Below are positions 11,138-23,420 of a stretch of DNA of 64,000 nucleotides, piece after piece. The notes beneath the pieces were generated by a model. It searched no databases. It saw nothing but the letters and a program-made list of their open reading frames with translations, and was not told where the DNA came from. The stretch lies in the NCBI RefSeq assembly GCF_000516985.1, contig NW_006917102.1, forward strand, positions 1,306,302-1,370,301, in the 5' to 3' direction. Source of the DNA: Pestalotiopsis fici W106-1 (taxonomy: Eukaryota > Ascomycota > Sordariomycetes > Amphisphaeriales > Sporocadaceae). The position numbers and the translations under genes are program-made. Positions within the stretch are counted from its first letter, which is position 1. Each line of letters begins with the position of its first letter.

Positions 11138-13445
11138 CTAATGAGCCTTGACAACACCAGAAGCGTCTGCCTGGGATGCGATTCTCTTCTTGTATGCCTG
11201 CACGTCTCCAGGGAATTTCCATACGGTGCCGTTCTCGCACACCCATAGACTCGTGCATACAGTCTGAAGCATTGTGACATCGTGAGAAACCATGAGTACA
11301 CCTCCCTGGAACTGCTGCAGAGCTTCGGCCAGAGCATCCATTGCCTCAATATCAAGATGGTTAGAAGGTTCGTCGAGAACCAGGATATGAGGGTTGGTGA
11401 GGGCCAGGCAGGCAAAGGCAACACGAGACTTTTGACCACCAGACAGGACACCCATCTTTTGAAGACCCGTGGTACCAGTGATACCGAAAGCACCAAGTTG
11501 TCTTCGATACTCCTCTTCAGCTCGGCCTGGGTATTCCTTGGCCATGAAACTGACAGCGCTCATGGTCAGGTCGAGAGCATCAACGTGGTGTTGGGCAAAG
11601 AAACCAATTCGGAGTCGTGTATGTTGTGAGATGAGACCTTGGGTAGCCGACAGCTTGCCAATAAGGAGCTTGAGAATTGTCGTCTTACCCGCACCGTTGG
11701 GACCCACGATACCGATTCGAGAGTCAAGCTGGACATCAAGGTCGACATCCTTGAGCAAGATCTTGTCTTCGCTGTAGCCAAAAGTGACACCCGACATTTG
11801 TACAATTGGCGGCGAAAGCTTCTCCACATCGGGGAACTTGAACTTGACGCTGTACTCTTGCTCTGGTGGTGTGAGAATTGGCATGCGTTCCAGCTTCTTG
11901 ATACGCGATTGTGCTTCGGCAGCCTTTCCAGCGTTGTATCGGAACTTGTCAATAAAGGCCTGGAGATGAGCGCGCTGGGCCACGTTATTCTCGTACTCTC
12001 GTTGGTAGACCTTCTTACGCTCTTCCTTGGTGGCGTAAAAGGACTCAAAGTTGGCTCCTCTGTAGTAGTCGAGTCTCTCGGAATGTTGGTGGATGATGTC
12101 AGTAGCAACCTCGTTAAGGAATGCTCTGTCGTGAGAAACAACCAGGACAGTACTGGGATATCCCTGCAGATAGTTGGAAAGGAAAGTAATGGACGGAACG
12201 TCCAACATGTTGGACGGTTCGTCAAGAAGCAGCAGATCAGGCTCGCAAAACAGTGCTCTGGCGAGGGCAAGACGCATACGCCAACCACCAGAGAAGGTCT
12301 TGGTGGCAAACTGCTGACGCTCTGGGGAGAAACCAAGACCGGCAAGGATACTGGCCGCCCTGGACTCTGCCTTGTCCGACTCCATCTCCGCCAGCTTGTC
12401 TTGAATGTCACCTAGCTTGTTGTCGAGAGTCTCACGATCCCGGTCCAGCTTGCTTGCATCGGCCGAGGTATCAGCCATTGAAGAGCGCTGAGCCTCGATA
12501 CCTGCAAGCTTCTCGGTGATTTCTGATTGTTCTCTGAGCAGGACTTTTCGCCAGACATCGGCATCCAGAACAGCTTGGATAGCAGGTGTGTCGTCTCCAG
12601 AAAGCTGCAACCATTAGTATTGTTCTCAGGAAGCAACATTGATTTGTATCACGTACCTCTTGCTCGACGTGCAGAATGGAAATGTGCGTTGGAATAGGAA
12701 CCTCTCTTCGTGATAAAGCGCGCAGAAGCGTGGATTTACCCACACCGTTGTTACCAACCAAACCATAGCGATGTCCGTAAGCCAGAGTGAAAGTAGTGTC
12801 CGTCAAAATACGCTGACCACTAATGGACACATCGATGCTGTCGATCTTGATGTCCTTGCTCTTGCTGGAACTGCCGCCCAGCTGGAGAGGGTTGACAGCC
12901 ATGTAAAATTCCTCGTACGATTGCGTAGAGTCGGGCTGGTCCAAGAGCCTGGAGGCCTCGTACTCGACGTTCTTGAATTGCTTCTTGCTCTGCTTGGCAG
13001 CAATCTTGCGCTCGGCCTTCTCCAGCTTCTTGCGATCGACCTTGGACTCAACCTTGCGTTGGTTGGCAGACTCCAGATCAATGCTGCCAGTGGCCACAGC
13101 GAGCGTGGACGACATGTTGCGCTGGGCGCCGACCTGAATGGCCTGATCCAAGCGCTTCGCGGCCGAGGGGCCTCTGCGCTCACCATTTTCGTTATTGACG
13201 GCCTCGTACTTCTCAACCCACTTGGCTACCAAGTCCTGGATCTTCTTCTGCTCAGCGCCGGTCGCATTGCCGGAGGCGGACACCAGCAGCTCCGTGATGG
13301 CGACAGCGGCCTCGGCAAGCGGCGACAGCCCGGTGGCCTCCTCCTCGTCGGTCCATGCCATGGAGGCATGCCTCAGGTATCCGGCCGAGTACTCGGACAC
13401 GACGGGGTCGACATCCGGCAGCACGGCCCTGATGTCAGACTCCAT
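11138..13445 (-). CDS. gcn20: GCN20-type ABC-F ATPase
   Basis: Two exons, 13445-12657 and 12604-11138, join in phase 0 over a 52-nt intron (GTACGT...TTGCAG) to give 751 residues, against 752 for yeast Gcn20. The N-terminal 190 residues correspond to the Gcn1-binding part. ABC domain 1 has GNNGVGKST, FSGGWRMRLALARAL and LLLLDEPSNMLD. ABC domain 2 has GPNGAGKTT, LSGGQKSRVAFA and ILVLDEPSNHLD. The stretch from FLNEVATDIIHQH to EAQSRIKKLE closely matches yeast Gcn20. There are no membrane segments, as expected. Known role: with Gcn1 on ribosomes it enables Gcn2 to sense uncharged tRNA and phosphorylate eIF2alpha during amino-acid starvation. The intron falls just before ABC1's signature-containing half. 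Identity is very firm. Confidence 0.96.
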
Positions 13446-16400
13446 GATAGTGGCTGGGAATGCACTGATCTGTTTACTTTTTCCTGTCCCTGGTACTGGT
13501 TGTATGTGGGAAGCTGGGTGCTTGCCACGTGCAATTGGACGACTCTGAGAAATTGCCTACGTGGCCAAGAAATTGTTGCAGGCGCAGTGTCGCTCCAACC
13601 TCTTCTCACACGAGAAATGGCCCGTCCCTTGATCCTAACCACCACGATGGTAATCAGAGTTTTATGTCACCGGTTTGGATTTGTGACAGATCTTTGACGA
13701 GCTGTTGCACGGCATACAGTCAGTTTGCTCCGAATCAAAAATTCATCACACTTGGGCAAAAATCGACGGCATGTCGTTAAAGGTGGGGTCATCGCGGGGT
13801 AAGCTGATTGGGTACAGCGATTTGATGTCTTTTGCTACAATATGGATCATCATCTTTATTGCCACGACGATTACGAAGAATTCGCATCAAAAGAAACGAC
13901 GAGTCGTCAGATTTTCGGAAATTCTAAAAATCTTGTTCATTTTCATCTAATTTCGTTCGATTGCGATGCAGGAGTTCGTGCGGCTCGGCTGGAGTACATT
14001 GATGCCTGCCTCAGGTGTATTACTGTGGCGAACATTGAATGACTGTCATTCGCAGGCTTGCTGGATTTTTTTCCGATCATAGTCGAGACAATCACTGAAT
14101 CCCAAGTCGGAAATTCATTCTTTGTTCAAGATGAGGTCGCTTCCGACCATTATAAGGCGCTGATGAGGCTATCTGTCCGAGATTGTCGCCGTCGGCGTAG
14201 ATGCACCCATATATAGCAGCAATGAATCATGCAAGCCGGCTGGCATACTGAACCGGACGATGGATCTAACTGATGCGAGGAGCAGCCGCCTGGCTGTCAG
14301 CTCGCCAAACCTCGGCAAGGTACAAGTCACATTTTGATGGTTCGTCCATCTTGGAAAAGGAGAGAAAGAAACAGCGATTTGGGTACTGCGTAAGCATAGT
14401 TTATTAGCTTATGCAAGCCTCATTGCCCTAATACCAGGGGTTCATTTTTTTTTTCTAGAACCTGCTTCCTTTTTGCAGGCGCGTACCACCAGGCTCACAC
14501 TACATTTAGACAGATTCCCCAAATCTCGTTTACATCTCCGGTGCGCCGCCGGGATGTCCCCCGCCCGCCACCATCCGGATCGATACGGGGGGTCGAGAGT
14601 CAGATGAGGCGTCGACCAGGACGCGCCGTTGTCCTTCCAGCCTTCTTGGGGGGACCCTGAACTTCTCCTTCTGGGCAGAGAGGTATTCCTGGAAGAAGAA
14701 TCTTGGTAGAAGAACGGACCGGGCATGCCGCGTCAACTGACAAGATTCTCTCAGCGGCTACCGCTAGAAACCACTGGTGTCGGTGGAAAAACAGACCCTT
14801 AGACAAATCCACGTGAGACGCGTCTGGCAAGCCCAACGGGCGCGTTCTTGTTGGCTGGTGATCCGGCTGACGACATACGAGGATTGACCAATCATGGGCA
14901 GCCAATCGGCCACCTAAAACCGGACCTTCGCAGGTTTCCGGGCCCTGGTCGCGGTCAGCACTGGGATCTTGATCATCTCGTTATGGAACCGCCCATCCCG
15001 TGAGCAACGAGGGGAATGCCTGGTTTGAACTTTGCAGGCGTACTTGCTTGCTTGCCTTTGCTCGACTGATGACTTGGTTTTTCCCCTGCACTGGACAGAG
15101 ACCCTCCATGTATGCGCGAATGCAGGATCCAGACTTTTTTCTCCTGCCCGTAGAACAAGAGATGCATAGCGGATCTTTAAGCCACTAGAAATTCATACCA
15201 ACTGAGACATTTCAAGCTTCTTCCTCTTTTTGTTTCATTTTTCTTCTTGGGAGGCCACTCTGTGGGTGTACATGTGCGCCTGCATACTCTAACTATAATC
15301 TTCTCATACCGCTCGAAATCGGGGCTTCAGAACAAGCTTTGAGGGAAAGAATTGTATGCTGTGTGCCAGGCTGCATGCCATAGAGAGGCTGCCAAAAAAG
15401 GACTCAATTCCCAAAATAACAAGCGATCATAATCGGCATATCGTAATAGTGAATCACAAGTTTCACACCCATCCTTCCTCGTTCCCACTCAAAGCTTATC
15501 TCTGGATCTCGACCGGCATTATTGTGTGTCACATCTGCCACTCTGTATGAATGATCATCGTCTCTTCTGAGATGGTCCCATCGTGTCTCTGTCTCTGTCC
15601 CTCTCCCTTTCTTTCAACACTCACCGTAATGCTTGAATGTCAGTTCGGATCCACGGCCTAGAATGGGCTACCCCTCCTCATCCTACAAGTGTGAGGAGTT
15701 CACGTCATCTGTGGTTCTGCCACAAAAACAACTGGACCGGAAGGCACAGCACCACATATGGGGAAACCTTAAGCTAGCCAACGAATCCGATATGCAAGAA
15801 GAAGCTGGGCTTGGGACCCTTGGAAGTAAAGGAACGTCGTACATTCTACCTGTAGCTAGTCCCAGCATGCCCAGCGCGGCTGAAAAAATCAATGTCCTCT
15901 TGGTGCAACCAATAACGAGCCACGGAACCCAGTTTCTCAACTGGGAAAATCTCAACATGGCGCAACGTAGGGGGATCGCCTGAACTCTGATGAGTTGGTG
16001 CACCAGTTCGAGCAAACTTTAAATCACAATTGCCTTATGGACAGCTTTTGGTTTCAATATACGAAGTACCACTATCATGTAGCAAAACATAGTCCTACAT
16101 GTTATGTACCAGCTGAACATGTCAAGACGCCCAATTATTCATGATACAAAGCCTCGAGTTTGTGACCACCTAGCTGTGCTCAGTTCTCGGGGAGTGGGGA
16201 GACGCGAGAAGCCATGCGAGAGCGCCAAAAAGGGCCCGGGAACAACCAAATAATGGATACAATCGGATGCCCTTTTTGTTCTATTAATTGATTCGGGCGT
16301 TTCCTGGGGAAAGGAACGCAACCTCAGCTGGGCTCAGGGGCCGAGAAAGATCGTAGGATATACGGGTAGAGTTGCAGTGCTAAGCCCGGGCACGAAACAC

Positions 16401-19400
16401 CCGGTCTTTTGCTTGCTACCAGTGCGTTTACCTTGTACTTTTGTCATCTCGTCCCATGTCTCCAGCGCAACCCACGATTTTTACCACCTTCCGGCCCATG
16501 GCGGCCACTATGTTTCTTGCTGTTTGCGTGAGGTTCCTTCTTTGCCGTTGGTCTCCAAGTGCCGGCGACCGGTGGCGCCTGGATTGATGAGCTGTCGTAT
16601 GCAGAGGTCGAGGCATTATCCCTACACACGACCAAGTTTTTCACAGTTCTGGGCTTTTCCACCGATACGCTAATAAGTCAACTTTCATCGCAAAAATTCG
16701 TGTTCCAGATTTGTTGCTTCGTTCCTGGTGCCAAGGTGCAAAGCATACCGACTTTGTGATGTATGCTACAGGCGCTAGATCTGGGGAAAGCAAGCGACCG
16801 ATGATCATTTTGCTTCTTTCTTTCTCTTGTTTCCACCCAAGATTAGCTCATGATTTGACCGTCGAGTCCCCGTTAGATAGACATGGGCATGTTGGCACCA
16901 TTCTCGGGAAGATCCATATGCTGTTCTCAAAGATCTCGATTTATCCCTCAGTTGCGCCCTGCTATGTGGCTGGAGAATTTTCAAAGATCGTGATGCCCAC
17001 GAAAATCTACGACATTGTCTCCGCCACAGGAACCACCTAGGTTCCAGGATCTAACCCATCTTTGTGGACGCTCGGATATCTCACGATCCGTCTAGATTCA
17101 AACAAGATGGGGAAAGATTCGCTCAAGCGCTCTTTTGGACGACCGTTGTGCCTATGAAAGCTACTAGTTCTTACCGAATCTATGGGTTTCACACCTTGCT
17201 TAGCCTCTTGTTTACCTTTTTTCCCTTATAATAGCCCCAATAGAGGGACCTCGGATTTGGCTAGCCTGGCGAGCTAGCTACCAGACCAAATCGCTGTCGC
17301 GGCTCTATCAGGTAGGAGGGATGGCTGGGATGAGATAAAGTGTCCCGACGAAAATAAACCCACTTGAAGTGATGTCATCAATCGGCTTGCCCGTAAAGGC
17401 TGGAGAGAAAAGGCTGGTGAAGGCTTCATCTTGGGGACTTCAGAGGCGGTGAGGGCTTCATGGCAAAACGTTTTGGTTTTTGGGGGGACTCGAACTTGGT
17501 TCTAGATGGGCAGTCAGATGACTTCGATGAATTCGGTTGGACAAAACGGCTTCTTGAATAGTCCCTGCATGGAAGAACCAGCCAAAGCCAGCTTATCAGT
17601 GTAAAAGGTTCAGCTTTCACAAGGCCGCCGGTCCTTGCCGCCAACGCCAGCAAGCAGAGCTACTCTATACAGGTCCTTAGCCTCTGCACTGGGCGCAAAT
17701 TTAGGTATGCCCAATTGACCAAATCAATGGTATTTGCAGGAATTCGAGCGAGGCTTGAGGGGTAGGAGGGGACCGACTGCACCACCAATATGTGCCGGTC
17801 AGTGCCTGTGGTTTTTTTTAGGGTGGACAATTGACGAAAGGATGAGACGAAGACAGCTACTCATTCCGGAGGAATTGGATGTTAACTAGACGAATACGGA
17901 CCATGAAACGGCCGAGTGATCATGCCAAAGCAGGACATCAGTATGCAACTGGAAAGCAAATGCACATACCCGTATGGACTGATTAGCTGTCTTCATACGA
18001 ATGGTAGCAACTGGCGCTTCAATCATTACAGCTGTCTCAAACTTCCAAGCAAAACAGAATCATCAATAGCAAATGTATGTTTGATGGTTGTTCTTCTTGT
18101 CAGGGGATCTGCATCAGCTACTGTAGGCACGACGGCTTATGGGAAAGCTAGACTGCATGCTTCCATTGAACGGAAGGCGGTGAAAAAGAGAGCATGTGTG
18201 TGATGGTTGGAATTATGCCATAAGACTAGGTAGAGTATTATTATTACTTCCCGTTTGCCGCGATTGGATACAAAGCAAGCAGGCTGTCTACACAGTACTG
18301 TCGGATCATCAAACGCGCGTTGTAAATAGGGCTTGTGTTCATATTGATGTTGTAATAAGGCAGCGAACTGTGTACTGTATGTATGTGTATGCATCTTTCC
18401 CCCTTCTTGCAATTTGGAGCCTTTTCCAGGGTTCCAGTTCGGGTGCAACACTGAAGTTCAATTAAGTAGCTGAATGCGTGCCATCCATGTTGTCATCCCT
18501 GGGGTTGTAGGGACAACACGATGCTGAGTCCTGACCAGTAGCAGATAAGATGCTGGCTGTGATCGATTCCCGGACCTTTCCCCTGCTTGTCCCCGTCAAA
18601 TAGTTACTGTGTACATTGACGTCCCCAGAACCTCCGTAAGTAGACTTGGGAAAAGCCCGAAAGAGTGACGTTGGGCTTATTTTGTGAATAATTCCGCAGA
18701 CTTGCCAAGTCACTATATGCCGCAGGTAATTGAGTGCGAGCTAGAGCATGATACCATGTACGTACTCTGTACACTACTGTACTTTCCCGCAATCGTCTGA
18801 ATATGTTTGCGCGCAAAACGGAGACAGGTGGTACAATATGCCTGTTCCCTCTAACACAGCTTTCAGCGTGTTGATTCGTGACAGCGCACAACGGTATAAT
18901 CCACGGCACTGACTCTCACGACATGGCGGCAACAATGACAGCTGAAGCGCCAACTCTTAACACTTATTAGGTGGCCTATGCGCCCTCGGCTATCCCCCTC
19001 CACTGTCATCGTCGACAAGTTGCCGCCATTCCCAGGTCTCCACTCCTGATTACGCGCTCAAGCAGTGGTGGTGGTAGTACTCTGATTTGACAAAGTGGAC
19101 AGAGATCTCGCCCATCCATCGGCATGATGCAAGATGTGACGCGCAACTTTGGTCCCTTGCAGCACTGGTGGTCTAGTCAGATAATTTTCTTCCCCCAGTG
19201 TTACACTCTTCTTCTGCCGAAAGAGCTGGTGCGGCTTTTTGCTACCTTGGTAGCGGTGGTTCATATAAACTTTGGATGATTATTACCGTCAATAGCAGAA
19301 CCGAGAGTGTGCTCGGACTTCGTTGTAACGTGGAAAAGTTGAGCGGTCCTGGAGCCATGGCAACGGGTCGCTAGGGACACGAGGAAAGAAAACAACATCC

Positions 19401-20568
19401 CTCATCTGCTGTAGGATTTATGCGCCCATGTCGCAGGTTTCATGGGGCAATGGAGTGCAGATGAGGTCGGCTCCGTAGGAGACTCCCTGGCTCCTGCTCC
19501 TGCAGAATAAGTTGCGGCCGCTATCTCATTAGCCGCCAATTACCCTGGAGGATCTTTGTTGTGTGATGATTTCTTCTTCTTTCCTCTTTTGCGCCAATTC
19601 ATCGACTCTTGTTGAACTAGATATCGTACCGCATGGAAAGAACTCAAGATGGAACACAGGCGCAAGCATGATCTGGTGGTTACATGATTCCTGATCCTAG
19701 CGCATGACACCAAAGTCATGGCACACAGCGTCCGTCATAATGGAGAGCAAACTTACTTTTTATTTTGTAGTCCAGAGGCTGTGGACCCGAGTTTCCTTGC
19801 CGTACACACGTAGGGATATTCTTATTGCTATTAGCGTACAGTAGTAGCCGTGGGTATGTTTTGTGCCCGGTATTAATGTGGAAGAGATCGACGCGAGGAG
19901 ACAGGCCGTACAACATTGGAGCATATGCTTCATCACCACTGTAATAAGACCTCAGTCCGGCTAGGGCCCTTGGGGGCTCAGGTAAGGTTGTCTCCTCCTG
20001 GCTGTGCGAGAGGAAACTTGGACCACTCGCTGCCATATTTGTGTGGGCGGAGGCGATCTGCCTCCACGATCCGCCAACCCCTGCTGCCGATATGCCGCCG
20101 GAGGTCTGAAGTTTCGAAATGTGATCCGGAATAATGTGCACTGACTTTAGCTGGGTATTGTATCCATAGTCCGGATACGTATTGTCACATTGAATAGGTA
20201 TATCTAGCGAGGTATAATAGAGCCCTGAATAGTAGTTGCACCTGAATTGTTCGCTTGCCTTGGTAAGACTTTTGGGGCCAAGTTAAGTGTTCGGTAGCAG
20301 ACGAATGACGGTTCAGTGTTGTTGAACTGGCGCTAATTGTCAGATTAGGCTTATTGAGGCAAGGAAGTTGACGCACGGCGCAGTTCGCGGGGAGACGGGC
20401 AGGGGGTGCAATGCCTGCCTCTGATTCCTACTTTACATTACACACAAGAAGAACTGAAGCGACATTCCGTAATGCTTGCTAATAATTGCCTATTACCATC
20501 TATGTACTGTATTCATATGCCTGCCGACCGTCTACCAGGTGCTTGCCTGCCAGGTGGTTTGTTTTGCT

Positions 20569-20591
20569 AAAAAAAAAAAAAAAAAAAAAAA
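20569..20591 (+). repeat. poly(A) run of 23
   Basis: A homopolymer of 23 A inside the gene desert, seen directly. No retroelement sequence is recognisable next to it. Confidence 0.9.
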
Positions 20592-22598
20592 GCCATGGAC
20601 ATAATTGTGGCGTTTGTGCAGTGGGTGAATGCTGTTTTATCTGGTGACAAGTGTCGACATGTATCGAATAGAGGAATGTCGGAAATTTGAGAGACAAGAC
20701 AACCCTCATTATTGCCCCGAGTTGTCGGGACATTGAGAAGTAAAAGAAGAAATCCAAATCAAGGCAGAGAAATCTACTAGTGGGTGTAGGAAGCCCGCCT
20801 GGGTCGTTTTCGCTTCGAGCCTCACACCTTACCAACCCAGCCCGCGTGGAGACATCTGAGCCCTGGCAGTCCACCGTGCCATTCCTGAGAAAAGAAAGCA
20901 TGGTCCACTAGTAGCAAGCAGCTTCACAGTTGTGCGGCACCCGGGAGAATGAACAACGAGCCTTGGACCTGTCTGTGGCCACAATAGTTGCCAGGGCGTA
21001 TCGGTCCGTGGCTTTTACTTGCTTTAGAATACGTAGCTGCTCCGTGTTCATCCCGTTGGTAGCATGTAACTAGGTATGTGATGAGAGAGCGACACGGACA
21101 CACTATCCGATGGTAAGATCTCCTATCAAGCCCCGATCCCATTCATCGTGACATTGCCGAAGCCTTGATAGCCAAGACCCAGTCTTTTCCGGGGCGGTCT
21201 CTTGTGGACCGGGCGCAGCGCGGTCTGACCTGGCTTCGCTCCTTCATTCCATGGACAATCGCACATGTTCTCTTCGAACCCGTTGGAACTGGTTTTTCTA
21301 CTACAAGGCGTCAGCGGTTGAGCGCGGACTACCCAGTGGCCTGTTGCTCAAATGGACTGGTCTGCTTGCGACTAGCACATCGCACAAGAGGAGTCATCAG
21401 GAATAAACAAGCACCCGACGCGTGCCAGCCCTATCTATTCATCTAGCTGTCTACCTACGTAATGTGGCTACGGTAGTGGAAGAAGGAAAAGAAAGACGGA
21501 GAAAAAACAGCGAAATCAATCCTACGGTATTCCGTGCAGCGCCTGGCGGACGAATATGGTCGCCGCCCCGTGCAGGGCCTCGGATGGATATTCGGCAGGG
21601 ACCAATCAATGCACGTGCAGAACAAGCAACAAAATGCACAGTACTCTGTAGAGACGAGGGAAGGGAGGAGGGTGAAAAGAAAAGGTGGAACATTTCCTCC
21701 CAGGGACAAAGAAAGAAAAAAAGGCCTTGTTGGAAGCTGGGCAATAACAAGCAGCGCTTCTGCTTACCTTAATTCCAGGGTAAGCCCGTAGCTCGTACCT
21801 TTTGCAGACTCCAGCTCCGCCCGCTGTAGGGCCAGGCTTAACACACAGCAACCTCAGTGGTCCAACCTATATGCACCCAGGCAGGTACATTAATTGTTAT
21901 GTGATTCCGGCTGCAATGCGCTGCAGCGCAATTACCACACGGCGCGGCCAGCAAAGCGCTCCAGTCCCCCTCTTGAATGGAGATCTGAGATGGCGATCCC
22001 GCTTTCGTACATACCATTGTGGGCATACCGGTAAGTCATTGATCTACGTATGTAAGTAGTGGGCAAGGTGGGAGAGATGCGACGAGTGTGTATGGAACAG
22101 TTGTGTTGAGAAAGTGTGGATCTGACAGTACCATAGGCCAAGGAAGGTAGATACGTAGTAGATGGATCAATTGATGTTTATGCCCGCCCACCTAGCAGAG
22201 TGGCATGATCTCCATGGCATTACGGATCCCCATGGTAGTTGGCCGAGACCCACGCAACTCTTCTTTACACTAGTTTGGGGAATCGTACGCTGGCTGTCGA
22301 TGCGTCTATGATACACACCTTATTAACCTACGTAGTAAAGTTCCCAGGATGGACGGGGGTACGTAGATACATTTTACCTGGTAGCTTGGGCTCTGTGCTT
22401 TCCACGGAATAGACCACACTAGTATGCAAATTACACTACCGGTACACTATTCTAATTGATCAATGCTTGCGACCGCTCGACCAGTGACTCGCTCGCTACC
22501 TCGCATCACATTACATACCATAGAGCCAAGCAGGTACTACTCGCTGGCTCGCTACTAATACTACAACATTGACTACCTACTGCTGGGCCACCCGGAGT

Positions 22599-22614
22599 AT
22601 GTAGGTACCTACAT
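22599..22614. repeat. 16-bp perfect palindrome around GGTACC
   Basis: ATGTAGGTACCTACAT is its own reverse complement. It lies in a stretch dense in TACCTA/TAGGTA words. No function is known to me; it could be a dimeric factor site or simply a product of the repeated word. Confidence 0.8.
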
Positions 22615-23420
22615 TATTACTCCAGTCTTTCATGCCTGCAAAGCATCCATCCCCCTGGCCGCCGCTTCCCGTCCAAAAAAGCCAGTCCAGAACCTTGCCT
22701 TTCCAATGGTAGTAGTACACTACATACTACTGTGGCTTCCTTTTCTCACTCACGGGCTGAGGTTTCTTTCTCCAGACATTCTCACCAGCTCGACTACGCT
22801 TCTCCTCTATTGTAGTAATTTTGGCCGTTTCGACTAGCTGCTCCCGTTTCGGACCCTCCAAAGGCAGTTTATTCTTCACCTCTTTCCTCTTCTCTCGACC
22901 TTCGTCTGAAGTGGACTTATTTGCCCAGCTAGCCCAGAGTCACGACGACTGCCCGCCCATTGGTCCACGTCCGGACGCGAGCATCGAAACACGCTCTGCA
23001 CTTCGATGCACCTAGGTGTGGACTCGGAGAAGTTGCAGCAGTCACTTGATCCCGTGGACTTGTGCAGGTTCAATTGAAATCTTACGGAGGGCCCAAAGAA
23101 ACGAAAAAGTATCGCTATCTTGTATCTTGTCTCTTGAAAGACTGCGCACCGCTTGGGACATTGGACAGACAGCCCAACGCCCGAAAAAAAAAACGCCCAC
23201 ACCAACCGTCGCTGGCGCGCACGCAACCTTGACCACCACACGCACTCGCCAAAACATCCGCCTGGCACACTTCGACTGGCATTCCTCGGGCTCAACAACA
23301 GAGGAACTGCGATGCCTTGACGAACAATGGTTACGAGAACGACAGAGAGTGCCGCTTCTTCCTTTTGCCTCGTCCTCGCAGGCTCCCCTTCCTGGCAGTA
23401 AGACCCGATCATCCTGCAAC

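Larger units (their letters stand above)
13446..23420. other. 10-kb gene desert
   Basis: No coding region I can support. Open frames are all short (up to about 180 codons), lack family motifs and do not join through good splice sites. It holds a poly(A) run at 20569-20591, a 16-bp palindrome at 22599-22614 and many TACCTA/TACGTA/TAGGTA words near 21.4-22.6 kb. The right end (about 22.8-23.4 kb) is pyrimidine-rich and is probably promoter and leader of the next gene. I see no transposase, long terminal repeat or long direct repeat. Confidence 0.5.

Noticed and set aside
12771..13697. 308-codon open frame antisense to the GCN20 N-terminus
   Set aside because: It overlaps a firmly identified gene, is leucine-rich low-complexity in the wrong frame, and has no recognisable motif.
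17480..17500. GACTCGAACTTGG motif suggesting a minus-strand tRNA
   Set aside because: The T-stem has mismatches beside the loop, and no A-box or acceptor stem fits.
22876..23412. 178-codon minus-strand frame and overlapping plus-strand frames before the 1143-residue gene
   Set aside because: Low-complexity leader DNA read in several frames at once; none has a domain or splice continuation.
13446..23420. Transposon or secondary-metabolite genes in the desert
   Set aside because: I looked for transposase, reverse transcriptase, PKS/NRPS and P450 motifs in the short frames and saw none. The poly(A) run alone does not prove a retroelement.
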